NCBI RefSeq assembly: GCF_003545765.1
Contig: NZ_QXIO01000004.1
Location: forward strand, 124,001 to 188,000
Origin: Colwellia sp. RSH04
GTDB lineage: Bacteria; Pseudomonadota; Gammaproteobacteria; Enterobacterales; Alteromonadaceae
Length of the DNA: 64,000 nucleotides
Reading direction: 5' to 3'
Shown here: positions 37,049 to 47,538 of the stretch, one piece after another
Position numbering within the stretch: position 1 is the first letter of the stretch
Layout: every line of letters starts with the position of its first letter
Program-made: the position numbers and the translations under genes
Notes under the pieces: generated by a model
What the model was told of the DNA's origin: nothing
The model's database searches: none
What the model saw: only the letters and a program-made list of their open reading frames with translations

Positions 37049-38247
37049 GCGATAAATTCTTCTGTTTTTGAGTGATTAGCGTGAAAGTCAATCGGTAGCC
37101 AATGATCATAAGGGCGAGATTGCAACGCGCTATAACTACTTTGACCAATAACAGCCATCACTTGCTCTAGTACTATTGGGGCAATTAAAAAGCCATGTCT
37201 GAATAAGCCATTCACCTGAATAAGGCTTTGGTTCACTTTAATACTGGGTTGGTTATTATTAAAAGCCGGTCTACATTGGCTAACATGTTGTCGAATGTTC
37301 GCCTCAGCAAAGCCAGGGTGAACACTATAAGCAGCACTTAATAACTCCATCGCTGAGCGAACTGTCATGGGTGATTCATCTTCACTTTCTATTTCAGTAG
37401 CGCCCACCACATAATAGCCTTTTTGTTTAGGCGCAATATATAACTGATAGCGAGGGTGCATTAAGCGAATAGGCCTAGTAATGTGCACATCAGGCGCATA
37501 CAATTGAAACAATTCACCCCGAACTGAACGCAAACCTTGTAACGGTGCGCTATTACTCGAAGCCTTAGCTTTACTTGCCCCTGTACCTCGACAATCAATG
37601 ACTAAATCAAATGATTGTTGATATAATTTGTTTGCGTGTTGAAAACTAACCTGTTGACCATCACCCGTTTGCACGATGGCAGTCACTTCAGACTCGCTCT
37701 GCCAACAAAAAGTACGCTCTTTACCTTCTTGCTCAAGTTGCTTTTTCAACGCAACTAACAAACGACGATTACCTAACTGCCCCTCTTGGGGTAAATACAA
37801 ACCTTGATTAAAACTTCGGCCTAACTCTGGCTCTAATTCGAGTAATTGTTGGCGATTTAATGAATGCACACTGTGCTCAGGATAATGAGTAGCCAAGTGC
37901 CTAACAAAGCGTTGGTAGTCGCCTTTGTCTTGCTCATGACTGACCATAATAGCGCCAGCTTGTTGAAAAATAGTGTATTCATCAAGGCTATTTAATAAAT
38001 CTGGCCAACGCTTTAACGCAGCAAAGCCCATTTCAACAATGTTGGCTTCACAGTGTAGCGATTCACCTAACGGGGTTAATAAGCCAGCTGCTGCATAGGC
38101 AGCACTGTTATGTGCATTCTTTTTGTCTTTATCAAATAGCGTAATATCAAAGCTATGCTCAGCACTGTTACTTTCTCTTAATAAAGATAAAGCAATTAAC
38201 CTGCCCATAAGCCCTGCGCCAATAATGGCTACTTTCATATGACCCAC
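37045..38247 (-). CDS. thiO: Glycine oxidase ThiO
   Basis: A 400-residue FAD-dependent amine oxidase producing iminoglycine for thiazole formation, the aerobic alternative to the radical enzyme ThiH. The N-terminal dinucleotide motif is GAGLMGRLIAL, and a C-terminal FAD contact region lies near HGFLIAP. Position between thiC and thiS supports the thi role over a general D-amino acid oxidase. An aerobic ThiO fits the oxidase-rich character of the window. Confidence 0.9.
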   Translation of the reverse strand: MGHMKVAIIGAGLMGRLIALSLLRESNSAEHSFDITLFDKDKKNAHNSAAYAAAGLLTPLGESLHCEANIVEMGFAALKRWPDLLNSLDEYTIFQQAGAIMVSHEQDKGDYQRFVRHLATHYPEHSVHSLNRQQLLELEPELGRSFNQGLYLPQEGQLGNRRLLVALKKQLEQEGKERTFCWQSESEVTAIVQTGDGQQVSFQHANKLYQQSFDLVIDCRGTGASKAKASSNSAPLQGLRSVRGELFQLYAPDVHITRPIRLMHPRYQLYIAPKQKGYYVVGATEIESEDESPMTVRSAMELLSAAYSVHPGFAEANIRQHVSQCRPAFNNNQPSIKVNQSLIQVNGLFRHGFLIAPIVLEQVMAVIGQSSYSALQSRPYDHWLPIDFHANHSKTEEFIA

Positions 38248-38303
38248 TTATTGAAGTTGCCCCTGAAGCACAGAGGCAATTTCTTGTACTCTATGCGCTT
38301 AAA

Positions 38304-40277
<1,974 letters not shown>

Positions 40278-40360
40278 TTAAAAGTATTAAAATTTAAAAA
40301 AAAGGCGGAGCTGTTGACAAAAAGAGAGTAGCTTCATTATAGAAAATGATGCTCTGTCTT

Positions 40361-40441
40361 GTTCCCTACGCAGATACTAATCTGTTCAGGTACTACGGAT
40401 CCCGCTTACGCGATCTCAGCCTTTGGCACTCCGACAAGTTG
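40361..40441 (-). promoter_or_regulatory. TPP riboswitch (THI element)
   Basis: On the minus strand the leader reads GTCGGAGTGCC, then GGCTGAGATC, then ACCTGAACAGATTAGTATC and finally GCGTAGGGAAC. These are the conserved THI-box segments in the correct order. It lies 93 bases before thiC and should lower expression of the whole operon when thiamin pyrophosphate is high. Confidence 0.95.
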
Positions 40442-40979
40442 TTTGTTAACGGTATATACACGCAGAGTAGTTCTCTGGGCTAGTTAACAAAGCAACCAGA
40501 TTCTATCCTGAGCACCTATAAATACGCAAGAGATAAAAAACCTATTCTCTGTAATGTAAGACTAAGCTAATGTCATGGGGTTGTTCCCCATAAACAAATG
40601 AAAACATCGAAGGAAAACTTGAACAGAAAGACTTACATGAATTGCAACCTGATCTGTTAAGTTTACTCGTTAGAGCTTAACCAAATCTATTAGTCGCATA
40701 TGTGCCAAAATCGGAAGTTTGTATCTGAATTTTAAAAGGCAATTTTGACATGTTAGCAGACATTAAACTTGGCATTTCTAACAACAAATACCTGACATTG
40801 CGAACATTAGGAAAATCACTGAACTATACTTTTTTAAAAATCCGTAGATGTTTTGTCGTGACAACCCTAATGTACGCAAAAGATCCAAAGCTGGGGTTAG
40901 TGATGCATTGGATATTATTCGGAAAATTTATAATTATGGGGTTAACTTTACTCTGACCCCGATTAATTTCAAATATAAA
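40442..40979. other. Non-coding spacer with a possible repeat end and gene scraps
   Basis: 540 bases with no convincing gene. A 23-bp GGGG...CCCC dyad at 40938-40960 (GGGGTTA with TGACCCC) resembles ends seen next to REP-associated transposases. At about 40602-40680 a frame gives EQKDLHELQPDLLSLLVRA, which could be a gene scrap. It forms the left border of the ATPase gene. Confidence 0.35.
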
Positions 40980-43625
40980 TTACCCTGAAGATTTGCCATC
41001 AGTTTGAACATTTCTATCTAAGTGCATAAAGCCTGGAGTGATAGAAACATCTATTATTGAATTTTCAATATTTAAGTAAGCCAAGAAATGAATAAATTTA
41101 TTAAAACCAAACCAATTAGAGTTGTTTAATTCTTTCCTATACTCAGTATTCAAATGTATCGAGAGCGAACTAAGTGCTACAGGTACTTTTGAGTTTATCA
41201 AAAGATTAGTTATGCTTTGTATTAATTCCTCCTTTAATTTTAGGTGTTGCTCTTTTCTAATGTCAATAATTTCTCTAGTCGTATTATGCTCATAATCTTT
41301 CTTTAAATCTTTTACAAAAATATAACCCGGCGTTTGACTTAAATTAATATCTAGCTTTGGTAAATCAAGATTTTTTAATAAAATTGAAAACTTAGAAAAA
41401 CCAAACCATTGGTTATTTGTCACAATATTTCCGAACCGAAATCTGACTAACTTTGCAAGAACTGCTAATGTGAGCTTATGGTCAGCATCGGTTACTTTTT
41501 CCGTTATATAATTTTCAAGCTGGGATTTGATATTTCCCGAAATATAACCTTGCGACTTTTTAGCTCTAATCTTCGTAGCCCAGCGTCCTTTCGTAGTTTC
41601 TTCTAGATAAAATTCAACGAAAGACCCTTCAACACTTTCATCAAGAACATCATGGGGGGTGAAATACACTTGCCCACCGCCATCACTAACCTCCAAAATC
41701 CCAAATGATTCTTTGTAATATTGAGTTATTAATCCCTCAACTTTTACGGTGTTAATTTTGTAAATAGATGATGCGCTTCTAGTTCCATCGTCATTGTGCC
41801 AATGATTTACAAAGGACACTAAGTCTCCTTTTTTTAGTGAGTCTAGACAGCTTGAGTCTATTGAATGATGCGAAAAAATTGCATTCTTCTCACCATCTTC
41901 TACCTCTATAATACCTACGTTGTCATTGTAGTTTAATATTTTTCCATAAAACCTTTCTGGTTCTATTTCCTGTTTTTGTTCTTGGACGATATTACTTTTT
42001 GTATTAGATTCGACAATAGCTGTACTTTGTAGTTCGTAATTATCGGCTGTCAATGCATGTTCATAATTTAGTTTTACGTTTCTATGGAGTTCATTTTTTA
42101 TAAATTTAAAAAATAATGGACGGGGAATTATTCCGAGAGAAGATACGACCGCTATATCAATAGCAAATAGTTGCTTCGGTCGACCATTATTATTCCGTAT
42201 CATTTTAGCTTTATCATGCAATGCTCCTGACATAATCAATCTCTGAAACTTCTCAGAGGTTACTCTGTTTGTTAGAAAGTAAATGGTTTGCGGCTGATTG
42301 CGATTAACTTTTTCATTTTTATTTCGAATTTTTCTATTTTGTTGAGTCAAATCATCGACTAATTTATAGATGAAGTTTTTATCACGCTCTTGGACTGAAC
42401 TGTGTTCCAGCAATTGATCATTTGCTAGTTTTTCAATTGCTATTCTAGTTCTATCTAGATTTATATAGCTATCTTCGCATGCTCTCCTCAATATTTCTAA
42501 GAATCGACGTGGAATGCCGTTCGCAGCATAAATAGCCAAGTACAAAGTATTTTCGTGGTCGAATAAGCTGTTCACTAAGCTATTATAATCACCATCGTAA
42601 TCTATTAAATTTTTCGCTCTGCTCAGTAAACACTCTTTAAAGAAAGCTTCGTAGCCAGCTTTATCAGCTTCATCCTTTTGTAAATATTCGATTATACAAT
42701 CATGACCTGGTTCAAAGTTCACACCGTCTTGCTCTTGGGTCGGGTAATATGTATTGCCTTTCGGATAAACTGAACCGATAAAAAAACAACACCATTTATG
42801 CTTATGAGGTTGTGAGGGTTGTATTCCTCTTATAGATTTAAACAATCTAAATATTTCTACCTGTGCACTCTTAGGAGCCTCTGAGCACTCATCTATAAGA
42901 AGGAGTGTATAGTTCAAGTTAAGAATTTCTTGAAGCTGCTTTAAGAAAGCACTTAGGAAGTCTGATGCGTTTTGGTCAGAAAGTTGCCTGCTCATATACA
43001 CAATTTCAGTATTTTCCTTGTGAGAATCAGTTTTATCTATCCCGTGTTGAAACTCGGCTTTTACTTTCTTAATGTCAACACCTAAATCAATGTTGCCACT
43101 TTCTTTTGAAGCCACAGTTGCAAGTATTTCATCTTTCTGTAGATGTTCTTTTATAGAAAAACTCAAATTAAAATGTAACCTATCCGCGAGTTTAGAAATT
43201 TCGTCAAATACTTCTACACCTATTTTCGTGTCATCTATTTTGAATAGTTTTTTTATGTATGCTATGGCATTTCTCCCATCTGATGATTCTAGTTGGGCTT
43301 GAGATATAAAACTTTTGCTAGCCTCTACTGCAAGTTTAACAAGATGGACGTATAAATTTAATCGAAATTCTTGGGGGTCTTTTCGGGAGTGCTCACTTAA
43401 TTGCGCAATAGATATATATATTGGTAAAACTTTTTTTTCTTGATAATTTTCAATGTGGAATCTTTGAATCATTTTTAGCACATGGGTTTTCCCAGCCCCT
43501 CTTATGCCTTCTATAAGTGTATTTTTTTTGTCTCCAATATCGTTTAGGCTATGACCAACATGTGTTTCGGGATAAAATCCGTTTGATTGTGCATCATGGT
43601 TAAAAAATGAATTGTCTATTTTCAT
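40980..43625 (-). CDS. ORC/CDC6-like P-loop ATPase with cold-shock-like and OST-HTH/LOTUS-like domains
   Basis: 881 residues from the ATG at 43625, which has AAAGGAAG before it (a TTG six codons upstream is open but less likely). Residues 40-47 are a Walker A (GIRGAGKT) and 241-247 a Walker B (LLLIDEC). NGIPRR near 369-374 recalls the GxPR helix of ORC/CDC6 AAA proteins. Residues 558-625 and 628-690 look like two OB/cold-shock folds (KILNYNDNVGIIEVED; GLITQYYKESFGILEVSD). Residues about 700-771 and 797-870 are two similar modules ending NQWFGFSKFSILL...TPGYIFV and SNWFGFNKFIHFL...TPGFMHL, typical of OST-HTH/LOTUS RNA-binding domains. It is one isolated gene with long non-coding flanks. Function unknown; an RNA-sensing ATPase, possibly for phage defence, is inference. 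Confidence 0.8.
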   Translation of the reverse strand: MKIDNSFFNHDAQSNGFYPETHVGHSLNDIGDKKNTLIEGIRGAGKTHVLKMIQRFHIENYQEKKVLPIYISIAQLSEHSRKDPQEFRLNLYVHLVKLAVEASKSFISQAQLESSDGRNAIAYIKKLFKIDDTKIGVEVFDEISKLADRLHFNLSFSIKEHLQKDEILATVASKESGNIDLGVDIKKVKAEFQHGIDKTDSHKENTEIVYMSRQLSDQNASDFLSAFLKQLQEILNLNYTLLLIDECSEAPKSAQVEIFRLFKSIRGIQPSQPHKHKWCCFFIGSVYPKGNTYYPTQEQDGVNFEPGHDCIIEYLQKDEADKAGYEAFFKECLLSRAKNLIDYDGDYNSLVNSLFDHENTLYLAIYAANGIPRRFLEILRRACEDSYINLDRTRIAIEKLANDQLLEHSSVQERDKNFIYKLVDDLTQQNRKIRNKNEKVNRNQPQTIYFLTNRVTSEKFQRLIMSGALHDKAKMIRNNNGRPKQLFAIDIAVVSSLGIIPRPLFFKFIKNELHRNVKLNYEHALTADNYELQSTAIVESNTKSNIVQEQKQEIEPERFYGKILNYNDNVGIIEVEDGEKNAIFSHHSIDSSCLDSLKKGDLVSFVNHWHNDDGTRSASSIYKINTVKVEGLITQYYKESFGILEVSDGGGQVYFTPHDVLDESVEGSFVEFYLEETTKGRWATKIRAKKSQGYISGNIKSQLENYITEKVTDADHKLTLAVLAKLVRFRFGNIVTNNQWFGFSKFSILLKNLDLPKLDINLSQTPGYIFVKDLKKDYEHNTTREIIDIRKEQHLKLKEELIQSITNLLINSKVPVALSSLSIHLNTEYRKELNNSNWFGFNKFIHFLAYLNIENSIIDVSITPGFMHLDRNVQTDGKSSG

Positions 43626-44251
43626 GTCACTTCCTTTGAGCAATAATTTAAAAAAGTTAGATAGATAATTTACCTACTTCTTGTGAAGAATTAATGGACC
43701 CTAACAGCAGCATAAATAATAGCAACCATAAAATCAATGCGTTACATTCAAGAACTATAAATCGAATAGCGTAACGTAAAGGGTATTACTAACACTGAAT
43801 TACAAGCACGTCTGTCATCCTTGTGTGCTATTTGTATAATAGGCTGGAAAAGCACTCTAAAATTTCTCCAGATAAAAAGGGGTTTACTAGTAAAAGCAGT
43901 GAACTTATTACTGTAGCTTAAGGCAAGGTGACGCAAAGCATATACTCCCCTAATGCCAGTTAATGGCTAACAGAAGTCATATAAAGTAATTACTGATGGT
44001 AACCTCCGTACTTCACTCATTTCAGACAATCAGGTTTAATCAGATCCTCCCCCCGTAAGGCGTCAGTGCAAGTATGAACCTTTACACATAACCTTTATCA
44101 CATAACGACGACTACAAATAAAAGTACTTTAATCACTACGCCTCAATAAAATCATGTTTAATTGATAAAAAATTGTACTCAAAAATTAACACGCCCTAGG
44201 TTGATTTAAGATAGAATGAATGTTTACTTACTTCATTTACTTAGGTTAAAT
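43626..44251. other. Non-coding right flank of the ATPase gene
   Basis: About 620 bases without a convincing gene. It contains a hairpin (CGTTAC near 43740 with GTAACG near 43770), a GACGCAAAGC sequence at 43930-43939 that resembles the core of c-di-GMP-I riboswitches, and a lone repeat end AACACGCCCTA at 44188-44198. Confidence 0.4.
44188..44198. repeat. Lone end of the TAGGGCGTG repeat family
   Basis: AACACGCCCTA is the inverse of TAGGGCGTGTT, matching the ends of the 25459-25546 element. I see no partner end nearby. Confidence 0.35.
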
Positions 44252-44854
44252 ATGATTACGGTAATTTCTCCAGAATATTTTAACACCATTCCATGGAAAA
44301 ATGGTCTTGGTAGCACAACCGAACTTGCCATAAGCCCAAACAGTAATTTAACTGATTTTGACTGGCGTTTAAGTATTGCTACCGTAGCTAATAATGGTGT
44401 GTTCTCTGATTTTTCCGGTTACCAAAGAAACCTTGTATTAATTGAAGGTAATGGCCTTACGTTAAAACACGATAGTGGCCAAGTAGACGAGCTCTCTCAA
44501 TTACTTGATATTGCAGAGTTTGATGGTGGTTGGCAAACCGAAGGTTTACTCAGCGAAGGAACAATTAAAGATTTTAATATCATGGTAAAACAAGGGTGTT
44601 ATCAAGCAAACGTAACTACCTATAGCGCAAAACAAGTTGTTACTGTGAACCCTAAAACATGCGCATTGTGTTTTGCCTATAGCTTATCTGCCCAAATCCA
44701 AATTATGCAGGGTGAGCACAAACTCTTTGCCCCTTCAGGCTCTTTATGTCGCATTGATAATCAAGCCTGTGCGAGTGATAAAGACATTAATCTCATTGGC
44801 GAAAATATGATTGTTATTGAGTTAAATAAAAAAAGCTTAAGTTCAGTTGGTTAA
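44252..44854 (+). CDS. Ves/HutD family protein
   Basis: About 200 residues from the ATG at 44252, after TTAGG. An ATG at 44216 would add 12 residues of poor family fit. The domain is the Ves/HutD cupin-like fold, with IPWKNGLGSTTELAI, DFDWRLSIATVANNGVFSDF and RNLVLIEGNGLTL. HutD proteins accompany histidine degradation operons and Ves responds to cold, but no hut gene is nearby, so the function here is open. Confidence 0.8.
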   Translation: MITVISPEYFNTIPWKNGLGSTTELAISPNSNLTDFDWRLSIATVANNGVFSDFSGYQRNLVLIEGNGLTLKHDSGQVDELSQLLDIAEFDGGWQTEGLLSEGTIKDFNIMVKQGCYQANVTTYSAKQVVTVNPKTCALCFAYSLSAQIQIMQGEHKLFAPSGSLCRIDNQACASDKDINLIGENMIVIELNKKSLSSVG

Positions 44855-44864
44855 AAAGGTTAAT

Positions 44865-44884
44865 TAATACCAATACGTATAAGA
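44865..44884 (+). repeat. Interspersed 20-mer repeat, copy 2
   Basis: TAATACCAATACGTATAAGA, one mismatch from the copy at 4113-4132. It ends on the first base of the yhhN-like start codon. Confidence 0.45.
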
Positions 44885-45630
44885 TGAGTAATATGCCCAA
44901 TTCAAAACAAAAATCACTACAAAGTCGACATCAAAACCTGCAACAAAACCTACAGCAAAATATCACGCTACTATTTATTAGCCTTGCATTCGTCTTTATC
45001 GTTTCAACACTCATTAAACCTTATCCATTGAGTTGGGCTGTAAAACTATTACCCATTGTATTATTAATTTGCGTGACCTGGCAGCAATTAACGCGATTGA
45101 AAACACAGCAAACTCATTCAACACCGTTAAGCCATGCAACATTTTTTCTTCTAGGGTTGATGTGCTCAGCCATTGGCGATTTTATTTTAGATTATAATAG
45201 AGAGCAGTGGTTTATCTTTGGGCTAGGCGCATTTTTTGTTGCTCATTTATTTTATCTGAAAAGCCTAAGCCCGTTTAAGAACAAGCACTCCAAAGGCATA
45301 ACCACGGTGATTCTATTAGCGTATGGCATCTTTGGCACCATCATGTTTTTCTTGCTAAAAGATGGTCTTGGCGAGTTATTTATTCCTGTACTTGCTTACA
45401 TGGGCGTGTTGTTGTTAATGGCAATTGCGACGGTATTTAGTGCTAAATCTAACGTTTGGCTAATTGCTGGCGGTATTAGCTTTGTGGTATCAGACTCTCT
45501 TATTGGTTTTGATAAGTTCACTGCACAGCTTTGGCAAAGCCAACTTTGGGTCATGGCAACGTATTATTTCGCGCAATTTGCCTTAGTTAAAGGTTATCTC
45601 AGCGCGATTAATAATACAGACGAAAGCTAG
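44884..45630 (+). CDS. YhhN family membrane protein (lysoplasmalogenase family)
   Basis: 248 residues with about eight hydrophobic helices after a Gln-rich, polar N-terminus of about 30 residues. The family segment SAIGDFILD followed by FGLGAFFVAHLFYL is intact, and its acidic residues are the presumed catalytic ones. Relatives such as TMEM86 hydrolyse the vinyl-ether bond of lysoplasmalogen; the bacterial substrate is uncertain. Eight bases separate it from the YedK gene, so they probably share a transcript. Confidence 0.82.
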   Translation: MSNMPNSKQKSLQSRHQNLQQNLQQNITLLFISLAFVFIVSTLIKPYPLSWAVKLLPIVLLICVTWQQLTRLKTQQTHSTPLSHATFFLLGLMCSAIGDFILDYNREQWFIFGLGAFFVAHLFYLKSLSPFKNKHSKGITTVILLAYGIFGTIMFFLLKDGLGELFIPVLAYMGVLLLMAIATVFSAKSNVWLIAGGISFVVSDSLIGFDKFTAQLWQSQLWVMATYYFAQFALVKGYLSAINNTDES

Positions 45631-45638
45631 GCTTTAAA

Positions 45639-46205
45639 ATGTGTGGCCGATTTAGCGTTCAAGGTAATATGTTTCCTCAAGTCAGTGAGGCTTTTAATAT
45701 GCCCTTTTCTACAGAGACAAATTCAAATTTAAGCCCTAGCCAGCAAGTTGCAACAATCACAAAATCAAGTACAGGTTTCAGGCAAACTGACTCTGTATGG
45801 GGCATTAAGCCAGATTGGTCTAATAAGCTGCTAATTAATGCACAAGCAGAAACGGCAGCGACTAAATCAACATTCAAGCAAGCCTTTGCATCTCAGCGCT
45901 GCTTAGTGCCTTGCAATGGTTGGTTCGAATGGCGCACTGAGGAAGGTAAAAAAGTAAAGTATTTCTTCGAACATGCCAATAAGTTACCCCTATACATGGC
46001 AGGTATTTTATTCAAAAAAGAACATACTGAACTGGTAACATTAACGACGACACCTAACCCTAAATGTGCTCAATATCATCAACGCATGCCCGTTTTGGTT
46101 TATCCTGAAAATACCCATAATTGGTTTAGTGCAACAACCGAAGAGTTAAACCCGCTACTATTGCCTGTTCACGAAGACATAATTAAAGTCTCAAAAGCAG
46201 AATAA
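45639..46205 (+). CDS. yedK: SOS response-associated peptidase (YedK/HMCES)
   Basis: 188 residues beginning MCGRFSVQG. Cys2 becomes the N-terminal residue that forms a thiazolidine crosslink with abasic sites in single-stranded DNA, shielding them. The conserved PCNGWFEWR and MPVLV blocks (with the active-site histidine in YHQRMPV) are present. Slightly short for the family (about 220) but with all core motifs. Confidence 0.9.
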   Translation: MCGRFSVQGNMFPQVSEAFNMPFSTETNSNLSPSQQVATITKSSTGFRQTDSVWGIKPDWSNKLLINAQAETAATKSTFKQAFASQRCLVPCNGWFEWRTEEGKKVKYFFEHANKLPLYMAGILFKKEHTELVTLTTTPNPKCAQYHQRMPVLVYPENTHNWFSATTEELNPLLLPVHEDIIKVSKAE

Positions 46206-46288
46206 ATCATTATTATTCAATCACTGATATACCCAAAAAATAGTATTTGTCATACACTTTAACTATCATTTTTTATAAGCCTCAATTT

Positions 46289-47524
46289 ATGAATAACGAC
46301 CGTTTTATTCCCTTTAGAAAGCAGGATATCATCTCAATGCTTGCTCAAAATTTACCTAAAGAACAAAACCAAGCGTCTTTCCTGCAGTTTTGCCAGTTAC
46401 TTTCTAGTGTTGTTCATCATGATTATCATCAGCTACTTGAGTCATTAAAGTGTGATTATGCGCCATTTGACCCCAATGCTGATACACGCTCATTCACCAC
46501 TTATTCTTTAACTCAACGCAACAAGTGTAGAGAAAACTTTGCCAATAACTTAGCTAAAGTACTCAATGCTGCCAACTTTGAAAAAATTACTGAACAAGAT
46601 TTGCAAGAAGCATTAACGGAAGAGTCGTTATTTAAAGTCAGGCTGGAAGTCGACTTTGAAGATTTTGAGCAAGTGGTTTTTTATCGTCGTGGTGAATCAA
46701 CCAAGCATGAGACATTAACTTTTTTTTGGGGCCTTAAAAAGCAAACGATTAATTTTACCCATTATGATCGCGTTGCGGTATTTATTACGTTTAAAAATGC
46801 TGAACATTTTCAACAAAAAGGTAAAACTCCTTTAGGTTTTGAGCCAAGTTCAACCATTGTTAAACTTTTTCAAAATGTACCAAAGGCTGATTTAGAAATG
46901 CTATTTCCTAATAGCGAAGTAAGAATGCGCCCTATTGATAAGGCTATTATTAGCGGCTCAGCTATTATTGGTGGTGCGGTGGTATTGGTAACAAAATTAG
47001 GCGCTTCAATATTATTGCTGGCAGCACTGTTTGCTTTTTGGTTTGGTTGGCGCGAAGAGTCAGTTGAAATGACTCAGCAACACTTTATATCGTTTGCATT
47101 AGGTATGGGAATATTTGGTGGCTTTGTTTTTAAAGAATGGAGTAAATTTAAAAACCGTAAAATCAAGTTTATGAAAGCCTTATCAGACAACCTCTATTTT
47201 AAAAATTTAGATAATAATGCCGGTGTTTTTCACACCTTAATTGATGCCGCTGAAGAAGAAGACTTTAAAGAAGCCATCATTGCTTATAGTTTTCTATTAG
47301 CACAAACAAAAGGCTGTACAGCCAATGAGTTAGATGATGCAGTTGAACAGTGGTTTCAAGATAAGTATCAATGCCACTTAAATTTTGAAATTTCTGATGC
47401 GCTAGAAAAACTTGAAACCATGAAGTTAGTGACTATTAAAGATGACCGTTACTTAGCCATCTCATTAAACCAAGCTAAAACAACCCTCGATACTTATTGG
47501 GATAACATTTATCACTTCAATTAA
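46289..47524 (+). CDS. DUF3754/TMEM143-like membrane protein
   Basis: About 411 residues from ATG 46289 (MNNDRFIPFRKQDI); a TTG at 46247 would add 14 residues. It has a long N-terminal soluble region, a conserved LEVDFEDFEQVVFYRRGE block, and two or three hydrophobic helices between about 230 and 300, with a soluble C-terminus. The order matches DUF3754/TMEM143 proteins of unknown function. It stands alone on its transcript. Confidence 0.75.
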   Translation: MNNDRFIPFRKQDIISMLAQNLPKEQNQASFLQFCQLLSSVVHHDYHQLLESLKCDYAPFDPNADTRSFTTYSLTQRNKCRENFANNLAKVLNAANFEKITEQDLQEALTEESLFKVRLEVDFEDFEQVVFYRRGESTKHETLTFFWGLKKQTINFTHYDRVAVFITFKNAEHFQQKGKTPLGFEPSSTIVKLFQNVPKADLEMLFPNSEVRMRPIDKAIISGSAIIGGAVVLVTKLGASILLLAALFAFWFGWREESVEMTQQHFISFALGMGIFGGFVFKEWSKFKNRKIKFMKALSDNLYFKNLDNNAGVFHTLIDAAEEEDFKEAIIAYSFLLAQTKGCTANELDDAVEQWFQDKYQCHLNFEISDALEKLETMKLVTIKDDRYLAISLNQAKTTLDTYWDNIYHFN

Positions 47525-47538
47525 ATTTTAATTCGCTA

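Noticed and set aside
40750..40956. 68-codon open frame left of the ATPase gene
   Set aside because: Composition is not protein-like, there is no ribosome binding site, and its end lies in the GGGG...CCCC dyad.
43748..43936. 62-codon minus-strand frame right of the ATPase gene
   Set aside because: No initiation signal and no recognisable domain; it overlaps hairpins and the GEMM-like sequence.
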